From assembly GCA_017434755.1 (NCBI GenBank), contig JAFRER010000021.1:62001-126000 (forward strand): 64,000 bases of DNA. The letters are read 5' to 3'. Below the pieces are notes generated by a model, which saw nothing but the letters and a program-made list of their open reading frames with translations, had not been told where the DNA came from and searched no databases. The stretch is from Oscillospiraceae bacterium (lineage in GTDB: Bacteria > Bacillota > Clostridia > Oscillospirales > Oscillospiraceae). Shown piece by piece: positions 52,344-61,472 of this stretch. The translations under genes were made by a program, and so were the position numbers. Positions within the stretch are counted from its first letter, which is position 1. Each line of letters begins with the position of its first letter.

Positions 52344-54134
52344 TTATTTTTTCGTTCCGAACAGACCGCGGAGCAAAGCGGTTGAGCCGGTGCGCATAAC
52401 GGATGACAGAGCGTTTCTCGCCGCTCTCTTGGCTATGGTACTGGAACTGGTGATCTTTCCGCCGGTGAGAGCATTGACGATGTTTGTGCTGAGTGAACTT
52501 GAAATGGAGGATGCCGCACTCGTAGCTGCCTTCTTTGCTGTGTTCTTCGCAGCATTCTTTTTCCTGAGCGCTTCCTTCTCAGCAGCAGCTGCCTCTTTTG
52601 CAGCCTGCTTCTCTGCTTCGGCGGCCTCTTTCGCGGCGGCTTTCTCCGCAGCAGCGGCTTCTCTTGCAGCCTGTTTCTCAGCCTCTGCAGCTTCTTTCGC
52701 AGCGGCTTTCTCGGCGGCGGCGGCTTCTTTCTGGCGCTGTTTCTCGGCTTCTGCCTCTTCCTTCAGGCGCTGAGCCTCGGCCTCTGCCTCCTCTTTCAGC
52801 CTCTGGAGTTCCGCCTCAGCCTCTTCCTTCAGACGCTGCAGTTCGAGCGTGGCAGCCTGGATGATTTCATAGGCGGATTCCCTGTCCTCAGCGTCTTTGT
52901 ATTTAAGATAGAATTCGTCGGAGGTAACGGCATTGTTGACGGTCTCCTCCCCGGCAGAACCCATAAGACTCTGAGGCGGGAGTATCCTTGCACGCTCAAC
53001 AATGGTCGGGATCCCGTCGTCATCAAGGAAGCTCACCAGCGCCTCGCCGACCGCGAGCTCCATGATCGCTTCCTGCGTATCGAACGCAGGATTCACCCTA
53101 AATGCCTTTGCCGCAGTCTTTACAGCCTTCATCTCAGAGGGGGTGTATGCGCGAAGAGCATGCTGGACCTTGTTCGAAAGCTGTGCAAGCACCTCGTTGG
53201 GGATATCGGACGGGCTCTGTGTCACGAAATAAACGCCGACGCCCTTGGAGCGGATGAGTTTTACGATCTGAACGATCTTCTGGAGAAGCGCTCTGGGTGT
53301 ATCGGTAAAGAGCAGGTGCGCCTCATCGAAGAAGAAAACCATGCGAGGCTTTTCCACATCGCCGACCTCGGGAAGTTTCTCATACAGAGCCGAGAGCATC
53401 CAGAGCAGGAATGTTGCGTAGACCGTCGGGCTCTTGATCAGACGAGAGCTTTCGAGGATGTTGATATAGCCACGGCCTTCCTCGTCCGTGCGGAGGAAAT
53501 TGGTGATGTCAAGTTCAGGCTCGCCGAAAAACTGCTCGCCGCCCTCATCCTCGAAGGTCAGCAGCGCGCGCTGGATGGCTCCGATGGAAGCAGCTGACAC
53601 GTTGCCGTAGGAAGTGGTGAACTCAACACGGTTCTCACCGACATACTGCAGCATGGCGCGAAGATCCTTCAGGTCAAGCAGAAGAAGTCCCTGTTCGTCC
53701 GCGACCTTGAAGACGATGTTCAAAACGCCGGTTTGAACATCGGTCAGTCCGAGCAGACGGGAAAGAAGGGTCGGCCCCATTTCCGAAATGGTGACACGGA
53801 CAGGAATGCCGTACTCTCCGAATATATCCCAAAACCGTGTCGGAAAAGATTTGAACGCGAAGCCTTCGGCACCAAAATAGGCAATTCTGGACTGCATGTC
53901 CTCGGAATCCTTTCCGGGCTTGCACATTCCCGAAATATCTCCCTTAACATCTGCCAGGAATACAGGAACTCCCATGTCGGAGAAGGATTCTGCCATGACC
54001 TTCATCGTAATGGTCTTGCCTGTACCTGTAGCGCCGGCAATCAGGCCGTGCCTGTTTGCCATTCTGGGAAGAAGATAGAGATTCTCTCCGGAAAGCTGGG
54101 ATTTCGCCAACCAGATTTTTCTGTCTGTGAACAT
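52344..54134 (-). CDS. HerA-like ATPase (DUF853 type) with long coiled-coil tail
   Basis: A 596-residue AAA+/HerA-FtsK-superfamily ATPase. Walker A is GATGTGKT (about residues 34-41), Walker B MVFFFDEAHLLF, and RSKGVGVYFVTQSPSDIPNE is the DUF853 sensor block. The family is thought to include DNA translocases or helicases; its exact role is not established. Residues 432-530 are nine 11-residue repeats rich in Ala/Glu/Lys predicted to form a long helix, followed by a Ser/Ala-rich tail. AGGAGG precedes the ATG. Housekeeping gene, with its own promoter and terminator. Confidence 0.88.
   Translation of the reverse strand: MFTDRKIWLAKSQLSGENLYLLPRMANRHGLIAGATGTGKTITMKVMAESFSDMGVPVFLADVKGDISGMCKPGKDSEDMQSRIAYFGAEGFAFKSFPTRFWDIFGEYGIPVRVTISEMGPTLLSRLLGLTDVQTGVLNIVFKVADEQGLLLLDLKDLRAMLQYVGENRVEFTTSYGNVSAASIGAIQRALLTFEDEGGEQFFGEPELDITNFLRTDEEGRGYINILESSRLIKSPTVYATFLLWMLSALYEKLPEVGDVEKPRMVFFFDEAHLLFTDTPRALLQKIVQIVKLIRSKGVGVYFVTQSPSDIPNEVLAQLSNKVQHALRAYTPSEMKAVKTAAKAFRVNPAFDTQEAIMELAVGEALVSFLDDDGIPTIVERARILPPQSLMGSAGEETVNNAVTSDEFYLKYKDAEDRESAYEIIQAATLELQRLKEEAEAELQRLKEEAEAEAQRLKEEAEAEKQRQKEAAAAEKAAAKEAAEAEKQAAREAAAAEKAAAKEAAEAEKQAAKEAAAAEKEALRKKNAAKNTAKKAATSAASSISSSLSTNIVNALTGGKITSSSTIAKRAARNALSSVMRTGSTALLRGLFGTKK
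52545..52841 (-). repeat. Tandem 33-bp repeats encoding 11-residue units
   Basis: Inside the HerA-like gene the protein runs as LQRLKEEAEAE (twice), AQRLKEEAEAE, KQRQKEAAAAE, KAAAKEAAEAE, KQAAREAAAAE, KAAAKEAAEAE, KQAAKEAAAAE, KEALRKKNAAK. The period is 11 residues (33 bases) with a 22-residue super-repeat in the second half. Such hendecads favour long straight coiled coils, and the repeat number may vary between strains. Confidence 0.85.
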
Positions 54135-54188
54135 ATGTTATCCTCCTTATAGTTATCTTGGAAAGTGATAAACACAATATCTTGTTTT

Positions 54189-54217
54189 ATATTATCACAT
54201 CGATTTGCTGATAACAA
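54189..54217 (-). promoter_or_regulatory. Possible promoter of the HerA-like gene
   Basis: Minus-strand TTGTTA (54212-54217), 17-base spacer, TAATAT (54189-54194), 55 bases before the start. Both boxes are four or five of six matches. Confidence 0.45.
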
Positions 54218-54286
54218 CTGAAAAATCGTTCATTATGCATGATAAAAAGGATGAATAATTAATTCTGCTTTTAAAACACTCATGTA

Positions 54287-55888
54287 CTATTTCAGCAATT
54301 TGCTGACCGTACTATAGCTTGCACTTGAATAGCACAGATCAGAGGCATGAATCACAATCACATCATCAACTTTGTTGTATTCCATGAACCTGGTGACAGA
54401 ATAGTTATAATACCGCAGGTCAACCACATAAACACAGTGATAATGCTGTGTCAGATAATATACGAAAGGATTGCCAAATGACGTTTTTAATACCAGAACA
54501 GCAGAATCATCGTCAATATCGTTATTGATAAATGTGGCTTTTGCCTTGTCAGTCCCAAGGAATGTTATATACTGGTCGACTTTCCTCGTAGACCTGTCAA
54601 GAAGGAGATCCGTTTCTGTTCCCAACTTCAAACCGTTGGTATAGTCCATAAAGAGGTGAACATCTCCGGGTGGTTCATATGCATACACTATATCCGGATT
54701 ATCCTTGATAGATTTTGGGGTTCCCCCTGTATAATAATAGGTTCCGAAAAAGTCCTCCCAAGCATATTCTTTATACTCTGAAAGCGGGACCGGAGTTTTC
54801 CCTGCGACATCACACCAAGCTTCATATGCATAGTATGCACCCAAAGCGGTCCAATGGGGATCTGATTTGAAAACAATATACTCATTGTTATGCTTTTGTA
54901 GATTTGGAAGAACATTTACCGTTTTTACATCTGAATTCATCAAACCATATATATAATCAAAAGCATCTTCTTCGATCACAAACCCGTATTTCTCACGATC
55001 TTCCCTTGTAAGCATTGATGACACGCTATGCGGAGCAATAATACAGTAGAAATCAGCCTTTCCACTGAGGGTTGAGGCGATTTTGTTTATCACCTTTGCA
55101 TATAAATTGGCATATTCCAGATTGAATTCCGGATAGACAAAAAAATGGTCTCCTATAAATACTTTTGCCCCTCTGTCTTCAATCAGATCATCTTCGTCAA
55201 TAATCAATCCGCCCCACTGCTCGTCGTCTTCGATGATTGGCTCATCATCTATAACCGGACTATCGATCTCTTCCACGGGATCAGTGATAACAGGATCTTC
55301 AGGTAAATCAAGACTGACTTCAGAAGGCTCTTTTGATGGAACGGGTATCGCATCTGCTACAGGTATGTCTCCGTAAATGGCAACCGTTCTTATGCCGTAT
55401 ACACTTTCAATCCTGTTAGCAAGACCAATCCAGTTTTCTCTGAGCGTAAATGTATCAGAAAACCAGTCTTCAATGGCTCTGAAATAATCACCCGAAGCGA
55501 GCCCCCCCACTGAGAACTTGGGAAACTCATCAAGTGTCCTTTTTTCCGAAATCGATACGGTAGGACGAAGCGGCAATATCCAAGCGATTACAGTTATTAC
55601 CGCAAGGGCAAGAAAGAAGGGGCGATACCCGTGACGCTTTTTCTCTGTCGTTTCTTCATTTTGCTTTTTTATTTTTGAAGATTTCCTGCGTGTATCTCTT
55701 ATTGGCCCGTCTGCCCGAGAGTTGTGTTGATCCGATTCAGACTCAAAAACCGCATTCTCATTAGTGTTTTCGTTTTCCTGAGCCGATAATAAAGCATCAT
55801 CTGAAGCATGACTCTCCGCAAGATCGTTTTTCAAATTGCTGAGAAAATCATCAAAGCTATCAAATTCTCCATACCTTTTGTCTTGCAT
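54287..55888 (-). CDS. DHHW/AlgJ-like SGNH-fold protein, partner of MBOAT
   Basis: A 533-residue single-pass protein: a charged cytoplasmic N-terminus (1-88), a transmembrane helix (about 91-107) and an extracellular SGNH-like domain with an acidic insert (about 186-240). The AlgJ/AlgX/DHHW catalytic signature is KSDPHWTALGAY (Asp 343, His 345), and the Ser nucleophile is probably Ser 470 in KTSFGNPF. These proteins act with an MBOAT to finish glycan acylation, the place DltD takes in dlt operons. Start 55888 follows TGAGGTG; the longer frame would enter the MBOAT gene. Last gene of the Dlt-like operon. Confidence 0.85.
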   Translation of the reverse strand: MQDKRYGEFDSFDDFLSNLKNDLAESHASDDALLSAQENENTNENAVFESESDQHNSRADGPIRDTRRKSSKIKKQNEETTEKKRHGYRPFFLALAVITVIAWILPLRPTVSISEKRTLDEFPKFSVGGLASGDYFRAIEDWFSDTFTLRENWIGLANRIESVYGIRTVAIYGDIPVADAIPVPSKEPSEVSLDLPEDPVITDPVEEIDSPVIDDEPIIEDDEQWGGLIIDEDDLIEDRGAKVFIGDHFFVYPEFNLEYANLYAKVINKIASTLSGKADFYCIIAPHSVSSMLTREDREKYGFVIEEDAFDYIYGLMNSDVKTVNVLPNLQKHNNEYIVFKSDPHWTALGAYYAYEAWCDVAGKTPVPLSEYKEYAWEDFFGTYYYTGGTPKSIKDNPDIVYAYEPPGDVHLFMDYTNGLKLGTETDLLLDRSTRKVDQYITFLGTDKAKATFINNDIDDDSAVLVLKTSFGNPFVYYLTQHYHCVYVVDLRYYNYSVTRFMEYNKVDDVIVIHASDLCYSSASYSTVSKLLK

Positions 55889-55895
55889 AAACACC

Positions 55896-57413
55896 TCAGA
55901 ATCTGTAATACAGGAAGGGATTGTAACTTCCTCCGACAAGAGCTCCAGTTGATAGTATAAGCAATACCACAGGAATGACGGCATACTCAACAAACGCCAC
56001 CATCTTTTCACCTATATTACTGCATGACATTTTTTTCTTCAGATAAATGCATATCAGCTTTATGGCGGGAGTTGCGGCAATAATGCCAAAGACTATCAGA
56101 AACAGATTATTTTTTAGCAGAGTCAAGGATGAAAAATCAGAAAAGGAATTACCATTGAGTCCAAACATGCTTTTTACGACCGTCAGACTGTATCTGAGAT
56201 CACCAAAGCGGAAAAACGTTCTTTCGAGCATAAGTAAAATAAACAGATAAATGTGCGAGAATACTCCCGGTATTTTTTCCAGCCATTTCTGCAGGAAAGA
56301 CTGTTCGAGAAGCATAAAGAAACACCAGTAAAGGCCCCAAAGGACATAACTCCACGCTGCCCCGTGCCATAGTCCGGTGCAGGACCAGATTACAAGCATC
56401 GTAAAAAGATTCTGCATAAACATTCCGGTCTTGCGATTTGTCTTCTTTGTGAAAAACTTCCTTATCTTCATGGCAGGACCAAGTGTCAGGGGATAGTAGA
56501 GATAGTCTCTGAACCACTGGCCAAGTGTCATATGCCATCTACGCCAGTATTCATTTGCTGTCTTTGCTATATACGGATAATTGAAGTTCTCCGGATAATG
56601 CAGGCCTACCATGAGTCCAAGTCCTATGGCCATTTCAGAATAAGCGGAAAAATCATAATACATCTGGAGTGTCGCAACTATCAGCCCAATCCAGGTCCCC
56701 GTCACAGATACATTTGATAACGCTGAATTATTAGCGGAAAAAAGAGCCGAATCGGATAAGACCGTGTCAGAAAGGAGAAGACTGTTGGCCAATTCTCCAA
56801 AAGTATTGGCAAGAAGAACTTTCTTTGCCAGACCGAGTGAAAAGCGAAAACAGCCTTTAGCCAAATCCGCCTTGTCATCACGGGAAACAAAAAGTTCGTT
56901 TGCAATTGTCTTATACCTAACTATCGGTCCGGCTATACACTGATGATATAAAGCTGCGAACAGCAAAACATGCCAGTATTCTTTCTGTGCCTCAGCCTCT
57001 CCCCTGTATACATCTATGACATAACTCAACAGCTGGAAAGTATAGAATGAGATTCCCAACGGCAGGGTAAGATTCTCAACGAATGCCGGAACATATCCCA
57101 CCGTTGCAAACAGCATCTTCCCGTATTTAAAAAGGCCAATCAGCCCGAGATTGACTATGCAGGCAAGAGTAAGCCAGCATTTTCGTTTCTTCTTTTCCGT
57201 TTTTTCCGTGTGCTGAATCAGAAGAGCGAACAACCAGTCAAAGAAAGACATCGCTATAAGCAACAGAATGTATTTCGGTTCGCCCCAAGTATAGAAGATG
57301 ATTGAGAAAACCAGAAGGCATATGTTCTTTGCCTTCAGATTATGACAAAGAGCATATGCGATAAGACAGAGCGGAAGAAAAGCATATAAAAATATAAGAC
57401 TGGAAAAAACCAT
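55896..57413 (-). CDS. MBOAT membrane O-acyltransferase (DltB/AlgI-like)
   Basis: A 505-residue polytopic protein with the MBOAT block TATLQMYYDFSAYSEMAIGL-type sequence (DFSAYSEMAIGLG near 254-266), the EYWRRWHMTLGQWFRDYLYY block, and the catalytic His 350 in CTGLWHGAAW. It accepts an acyl or aminoacyl group, here presumably from the small carrier protein, and passes it across the membrane to a hydroxyl on the outside. It sits between the carrier-protein and DHHW genes. Length and motifs fit both AlgI and DltB. Confidence 0.93.
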   Translation of the reverse strand: MVFSSLIFLYAFLPLCLIAYALCHNLKAKNICLLVFSIIFYTWGEPKYILLLIAMSFFDWLFALLIQHTEKTEKKKRKCWLTLACIVNLGLIGLFKYGKMLFATVGYVPAFVENLTLPLGISFYTFQLLSYVIDVYRGEAEAQKEYWHVLLFAALYHQCIAGPIVRYKTIANELFVSRDDKADLAKGCFRFSLGLAKKVLLANTFGELANSLLLSDTVLSDSALFSANNSALSNVSVTGTWIGLIVATLQMYYDFSAYSEMAIGLGLMVGLHYPENFNYPYIAKTANEYWRRWHMTLGQWFRDYLYYPLTLGPAMKIRKFFTKKTNRKTGMFMQNLFTMLVIWSCTGLWHGAAWSYVLWGLYWCFFMLLEQSFLQKWLEKIPGVFSHIYLFILLMLERTFFRFGDLRYSLTVVKSMFGLNGNSFSDFSSLTLLKNNLFLIVFGIIAATPAIKLICIYLKKKMSCSNIGEKMVAFVEYAVIPVVLLILSTGALVGGSYNPFLYYRF

Positions 57414-57442
57414 ATCAAACCTGCCGAAATAATAATGCTGTT

Positions 57443-57670
57443 TTAGTTAAGCTTTCTCTCTACCAATGCAACTATGCTGTCAATAGAATTGAAATTGTCC
57501 GGAACAAGATCTTCAAACGAGAATTCCACGTCATATTCCATGGAAAGTTCACCTATGATTTGCACAATCGTGAGAGAATCCAGCAGACCATCATCCATCA
57601 TTCTGTCTGACGCTGAAAAATCCACCGAAGGGACCGCATCTTCAAGCAACTCAAGTATTTCCTGTTTCAT
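57443..57670 (-). CDS. Acyl/aminoacyl carrier protein (DltC-like)
   Basis: A 75-residue acidic carrier protein. The phosphopantetheine serine is Ser 32 in DDGLLDSLTIVQII. The second half (EYDVEFSFEDLVPDNFNSID) is typical of DltC, which carries D-alanine as a thioester. It lies between the ligase and MBOAT genes, so it shuttles the activated acid between them. Confidence 0.92.
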   Translation of the reverse strand: MKQEILELLEDAVPSVDFSASDRMMDDGLLDSLTIVQIIGELSMEYDVEFSFEDLVPDNFNSIDSIVALVERKLN

Positions 57671-57701
57671 CTGTTTTTTCTCCGTTTCTTTACGGGTAAG
57701 A

Positions 57702-59195
57702 TTAAACCTTTATTTCAGACAATAGCGTTCTGTTGATTTTTCCGTTAGCGTTAAACGGCATGCTTTCCAGTACGATTACTCTCTGCGGGAGCATATAATC
57801 CGAAAGCATCGGTCTGAGGGCTTTTCGTATCGATACACCGGTCTCTTCCGATTCAGGGATCAGTTCACAGAAAAGCTTAATAAGCTGAAGATCCGCATCA
57901 TATATACAGCAGCATCTCTGGATAAACGGAAGGCGGTCAGCCGCTGCTTCGATCTCGCCCAGTTCTATTCGCTTTCCGAGATGTTTGATTTGAAAATCAG
58001 ATCGCGAGGCAAAAACAATATCCCCGTTTTCATTATATCTTGCTAAGTCCCCGCTGCGGAAAACCCGTTTTTTCACTCCGGAAGGAGTAACCATACTGAT
58101 AAACCGCTCAGATGTTTTATCCGGATCATTGAAATAACACATAGCCAAAGCATCACCGGCAATCATCATCTCTCCGATCTCTCCCGGGGTTTCAATGAAA
58201 CCAACTCCATCCGAAAGAAACACTTCACAATTGGAAAGAGCTCTACCAAGTGGAAGGACATCAGGGATATTGTCTCTGTCTATCTCATAATACGCACATA
58301 TCCCCGCAATCTCGGAAGATCCATATAGGTTGACAAAACGAACCTCTGGAAGTGCTTCCGTCCATGCCCTCAGTTGTTTGGAAGGGAAAACCTCCCCAAC
58401 AAAGAAAACGCTTCTCAGTGTTTCCGGCAACTGCTTCCGGAATGCTTTCATCTGAACGACCATAGACAGCGCCGTTGGTACCCAACATATATAACTTATT
58501 CGTTTTTGGTTAAGATATTGGATAAGAGCGGTCGGAAGCATAAAGTATTCAGAAGGGATTATTTCAAGTGTCGCACCGGTAAACAGCATCTGATAGATAT
58601 CTTTGGCGGAAGCATCAAAAAAAAGAGGCGTCTGATTACCGATTATTTCCCTCTCCGACAGATCGAATGTTTTTGTATAAGCCTCTATGAAGCTTTTTAC
58701 AGCCCCGTGGCTTTTCAGGACTCCTTTCGGCTTTCCGGTGGAACCCGAAGTATAGATCATGTAAAGCGGTGTATCATCGGAAATATCAGGTGGATCGATT
58801 TCATTCAGACCAATATGATCCAAATCAACATAAGAACCGGAAAAACCGATTTCTTCTATCACCTGTTTATTTGATCCTGATCCCAGAACGATTCTTGTGT
58901 CTGAATCCTTAAGCACGGCTTTGATTTTATCCTTGGGCATCGAAGGATCGACAGGAACATAAAAGCAACCGTTATATACTGCACCAAAAAAAGCGCAGAC
59001 GGTATCCGCAGACCTGTTGACCATTACAGCAACCGGTTCATTTGAGCCGCAGGATTTTCTTATCTCTGCGCCTATTCTGCGCGAAACAATCATAAGTTCT
59101 CTGAAAGAATATGTTTTTTCGCCGCAGGCTACCGCAGTTTTATCCGGAAATGCTGCTGCAGTTCTTTCAAGATAATCAATAATGCCTTTCATCAT
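57702..59195 (-). CDS. AMP-forming ligase, DltA-like, of altered specificity
   Basis: A 497-residue adenylation enzyme. The core motifs are MIYTSGSTGKPKGVLKSH (A3), FFDASAKDIYQ (A4, Asp 194), NLYGSSEIAGIC (A5), RSGDLARYNENGD (A7), FQIKHLGKRIELGEIE (A8) and the catalytic Lys 486 in NANGKINR (A10). It adenylates an acid and loads the adjacent carrier protein. Asp 194 is kept, as in amino-acid-activating members. In DltA the next specificity site is a Cys (FCGE); here it reads FFVGE, Val 266, so the substrate may not be D-alanine. That Cys assignment is from memory of the B. cereus structure. Confidence 0.88.
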   Translation of the reverse strand: MMKGIIDYLERTAAAFPDKTAVACGEKTYSFRELMIVSRRIGAEIRKSCGSNEPVAVMVNRSADTVCAFFGAVYNGCFYVPVDPSMPKDKIKAVLKDSDTRIVLGSGSNKQVIEEIGFSGSYVDLDHIGLNEIDPPDISDDTPLYMIYTSGSTGKPKGVLKSHGAVKSFIEAYTKTFDLSEREIIGNQTPLFFDASAKDIYQMLFTGATLEIIPSEYFMLPTALIQYLNQKRISYICWVPTALSMVVQMKAFRKQLPETLRSVFFVGEVFPSKQLRAWTEALPEVRFVNLYGSSEIAGICAYYEIDRDNIPDVLPLGRALSNCEVFLSDGVGFIETPGEIGEMMIAGDALAMCYFNDPDKTSERFISMVTPSGVKKRVFRSGDLARYNENGDIVFASRSDFQIKHLGKRIELGEIEAAADRLPFIQRCCCIYDADLQLIKLFCELIPESEETGVSIRKALRPMLSDYMLPQRVIVLESMPFNANGKINRTLLSEIKV

Positions 59196-59213
59196 TCACC
59201 AAAAAGCTTCAAA

Positions 59214-60350
59214 TCACTTGTCTGTCTCTTTGAAGACCCATTTCTTTTGAATGAAATAGCTGATGCAGAACAGAAGCGTATCTACGCCGATTTTCACAAA
59301 TGTGGCAATACTCGGATTCGAAATGCTCATTTTTGCAACCAAATCCCTCAGCAGAAACATGGATACAATCATCTGCGGAAGACATACGCAGTAATACTCC
59401 AGCAAATCCTTCCAATAGCGGTCCCGGCTTCGGAAAACGAAGAATTTGTTCATATTGAAGTTAAAAAGCGAAGAAGGTATGCGCGCAGCTATATGCGATG
59501 CAGCAGTAATCACACCTGTGGGCAGATTTTCCCCCATTACTCCCGGTGAATGAAAGAAATACAGGAAAAGCCGGAACAGCGCAACATCCAGCACAAAGGA
59601 AGACACCGAGCTTATCACATAGCGGATCGCAGATGAATCCGAAAAGATGAAGCGGAGCATCACCTTGAATATCTTCCACGAATCCTTTACAGCGTTATAA
59701 TGCGAAGAGTAATCGTCCGGATCATAGACCGTCTCAATTGGCTGTTCAACGAAACCGATACCCATTTTTTTCATTTGGAGAAGCATATTGGTCTCGTATT
59801 CAAAGCGCTCCCCCTCCATCTCGCAGAACTGAGGGAGGAACTCTGCCGGAATGGCACGCAGGCCGGTCTGTGTGTCCGAGATTCTGATCCCGAAAAGAAG
59901 GCGGAACATGCGTGACGTGGTCTTGTTTCCTGCGACGGATCTAGGCGGGACGCCGGGAGCGTCGAAGTCCCGGCAACCCATTATGACCTTGTCTTTGTTA
60001 TCAAGAAGAGCGTCGCCGCACGCAATGATATCCTTCGTAAGATGCTGCCCGTCTCCGTCGATGGTCACAGCGCCTTCCATTTGCGGCAGGTTTTCCATAA
60101 TATAGGAAAACGCCGTTTTCAATGCCCGTCCCTTGCCCTTGTTCACCTCGTGGTGGATGACGGTACACTGCGGGTAACCCGCAGCCTCATCGAACCATTT
60201 CTGACGCTCTTCGCAGCTTCCATCATCGACTATAACGATATTCGCAAAGCCAGCTTCCACGAGTCCCTGAACGACCTTCCCGAATTTCGCATCCGGATCG
60301 AGAGACGGAAGAACGACCGCAATCCGTTCAAGACACTTACTTTCTGTCAC
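59214..60350 (-). CDS. GT2-GtrA fusion: polyprenyl-phosphate glycosyltransferase with flippase-like domain
   Basis: A 378-residue protein in two parts. Residues 1-225 are a DPM1/GtrB-like GT2 (VVLPSLDPDAKFGKVVQGLV, IVDDGSCEERQ, NKGKGRALKTAFSY, TIDGDGQHLTKDI). Residues about 240-375 are a GtrA-like domain with four helices. Such proteins load a sugar on undecaprenyl phosphate and help flip it for a GT-C enzyme outside. It shares the operon with the ligase and acyltransferase genes, and the GT-C at 38753-40528 is a possible user. Confidence 0.9.
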   Translation of the reverse strand: MTESKCLERIAVVLPSLDPDAKFGKVVQGLVEAGFANIVIVDDGSCEERQKWFDEAAGYPQCTVIHHEVNKGKGRALKTAFSYIMENLPQMEGAVTIDGDGQHLTKDIIACGDALLDNKDKVIMGCRDFDAPGVPPRSVAGNKTTSRMFRLLFGIRISDTQTGLRAIPAEFLPQFCEMEGERFEYETNMLLQMKKMGIGFVEQPIETVYDPDDYSSHYNAVKDSWKIFKVMLRFIFSDSSAIRYVISSVSSFVLDVALFRLFLYFFHSPGVMGENLPTGVITAASHIAARIPSSLFNFNMNKFFVFRSRDRYWKDLLEYYCVCLPQMIVSMFLLRDLVAKMSISNPSIATFVKIGVDTLLFCISYFIQKKWVFKETDK

Positions 60351-60365
60351 TTTTCATCCCCCGGA

Positions 60366-61469
60366 TCAATAGCTCATCATTTCCTTCGCATACAGCCCAC
60401 TGTCGAGCCAGCTGACAAATATGCGGGCATTGTTTTCCGTAACTACATAGCCGTTGTTGCCGAGAGTATTCACGTAGTAGGTAATATCACAGAGATACTC
60501 CCCATCTTTCAGTTTGATGCAGTAGTGGACATCCACCGACTGAAGTTCGTTAGCTTTGTTGTTCGACCACACCATGCCCTCAAGAGCACTGTTCATTCTG
60601 TTCGCCAAATCGCTCCCCGGGAGCAGATACGGCTTGAGCTTGCCGTAATTGGTATAAATCAGATCTCTATGGCTTCCCATGAAACCCACATAATACGTGC
60701 AGTACTCATTGAGGAATTTTGTCAGACGGTCTGTTTCCTCCTGCGTGCAGGTATTCATGATGTTGTTGATGATAATATTCTCAAAATTGCTGTCTATGGG
60801 ATACTCTGTCCCGTTTTCATCAAAAACTCTGAACTCCACATCTCCCAGATAGTTGTCAACGGAATAAGTAAGCATAGACGGGAATTCGAAACCGTATCCG
60901 GAAAGATATTCCAGACTGCCGTAATTCTTAACACTGCCGGTAACATACTGCCCGCCGAGAGTATAGCCGTTGCATTTGACCGTAAAAGTCTCCGGCACTG
61001 TAACAGACGCGGAATTGTCCTCCCGGATGAAAGAAAAATCCATTTCCTCGTCTGTCACATCCCAAAACCGGAAACCGATCTCTTCCTCTTCGTTCTGCTC
61101 AAGGGTGACCTTGCCGAAAGATCTCTGGTTGCTGAGGAGATTGTATACGACCTTTGTCTCCGTGCTTTCCGCGGCATTTTTGCTGTATTTCACGTCACGG
61201 AGATACGGCCTTACATAACCATCGAATATCTCTTCCCTCGACTGAATGTTGTTATCGAATGTCCCGAGAAAATCATAGACGAGATAATAGACCCTTTCCT
61301 CGCTGAAATCCTCCATGTAGGCCTGCATTGCCGTTGAAGCCCTGGTTTTCTCGTAGGCTTCGATGAACCTCCACAGCATGATCAGCCCGATAACGAGAAT
61401 GCATATGAAGATGACCGCGTAGAAGAGCATCACATATGCAAAGCTTCTTTTCTTTTTTGTTCTCTGCAT
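60366..61469 (-). CDS. Single-pass extracytoplasmic protein of unknown function
   Basis: A 367-residue protein: a basic N-terminus, one transmembrane helix (about 11-32) and a 330-residue outer domain with no motif I recognise. It contains many Tyr and acidic residues and two cysteines (C-T-Q and C-T-Y context near residues 240-260). It starts and ends close to its operon neighbours (phosphodiester glycosidase upstream, GT2-GtrA downstream), so it probably belongs to the same glycan-modifying complex. Confidence 0.65.
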   Translation of the reverse strand: MQRTKKKRSFAYVMLFYAVIFICILVIGLIMLWRFIEAYEKTRASTAMQAYMEDFSEERVYYLVYDFLGTFDNNIQSREEIFDGYVRPYLRDVKYSKNAAESTETKVVYNLLSNQRSFGKVTLEQNEEEEIGFRFWDVTDEEMDFSFIREDNSASVTVPETFTVKCNGYTLGGQYVTGSVKNYGSLEYLSGYGFEFPSMLTYSVDNYLGDVEFRVFDENGTEYPIDSNFENIIINNIMNTCTQEETDRLTKFLNEYCTYYVGFMGSHRDLIYTNYGKLKPYLLPGSDLANRMNSALEGMVWSNNKANELQSVDVHYCIKLKDGEYLCDITYYVNTLGNNGYVVTENNARIFVSWLDSGLYAKEMMSY

Positions 61470-61472
61470 ATG

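Noticed and set aside
52344-54134. The HerA-like gene as part of a HerA-SIR2 or HerA-DUF4297 defence pair
   Set aside because: It is the DUF853 housekeeping type, stands alone with its own terminator, and has no SIR2 or nuclease partner next to it.
54287-59195. A standard dltABCD operon for D-alanylation of teichoic acids
   Set aside because: DltD is replaced by a DHHW protein and the ligase pocket residue differs; D-alanine remains possible but should not be assumed.
60042-61337. A 431-codon plus-strand open frame opposite the GT2-GtrA and unknown outer-protein genes
   Set aside because: It is antisense to two well supported genes, has no recognisable motif and no ribosome binding site; its length reflects codon bias of the genes on the other strand.
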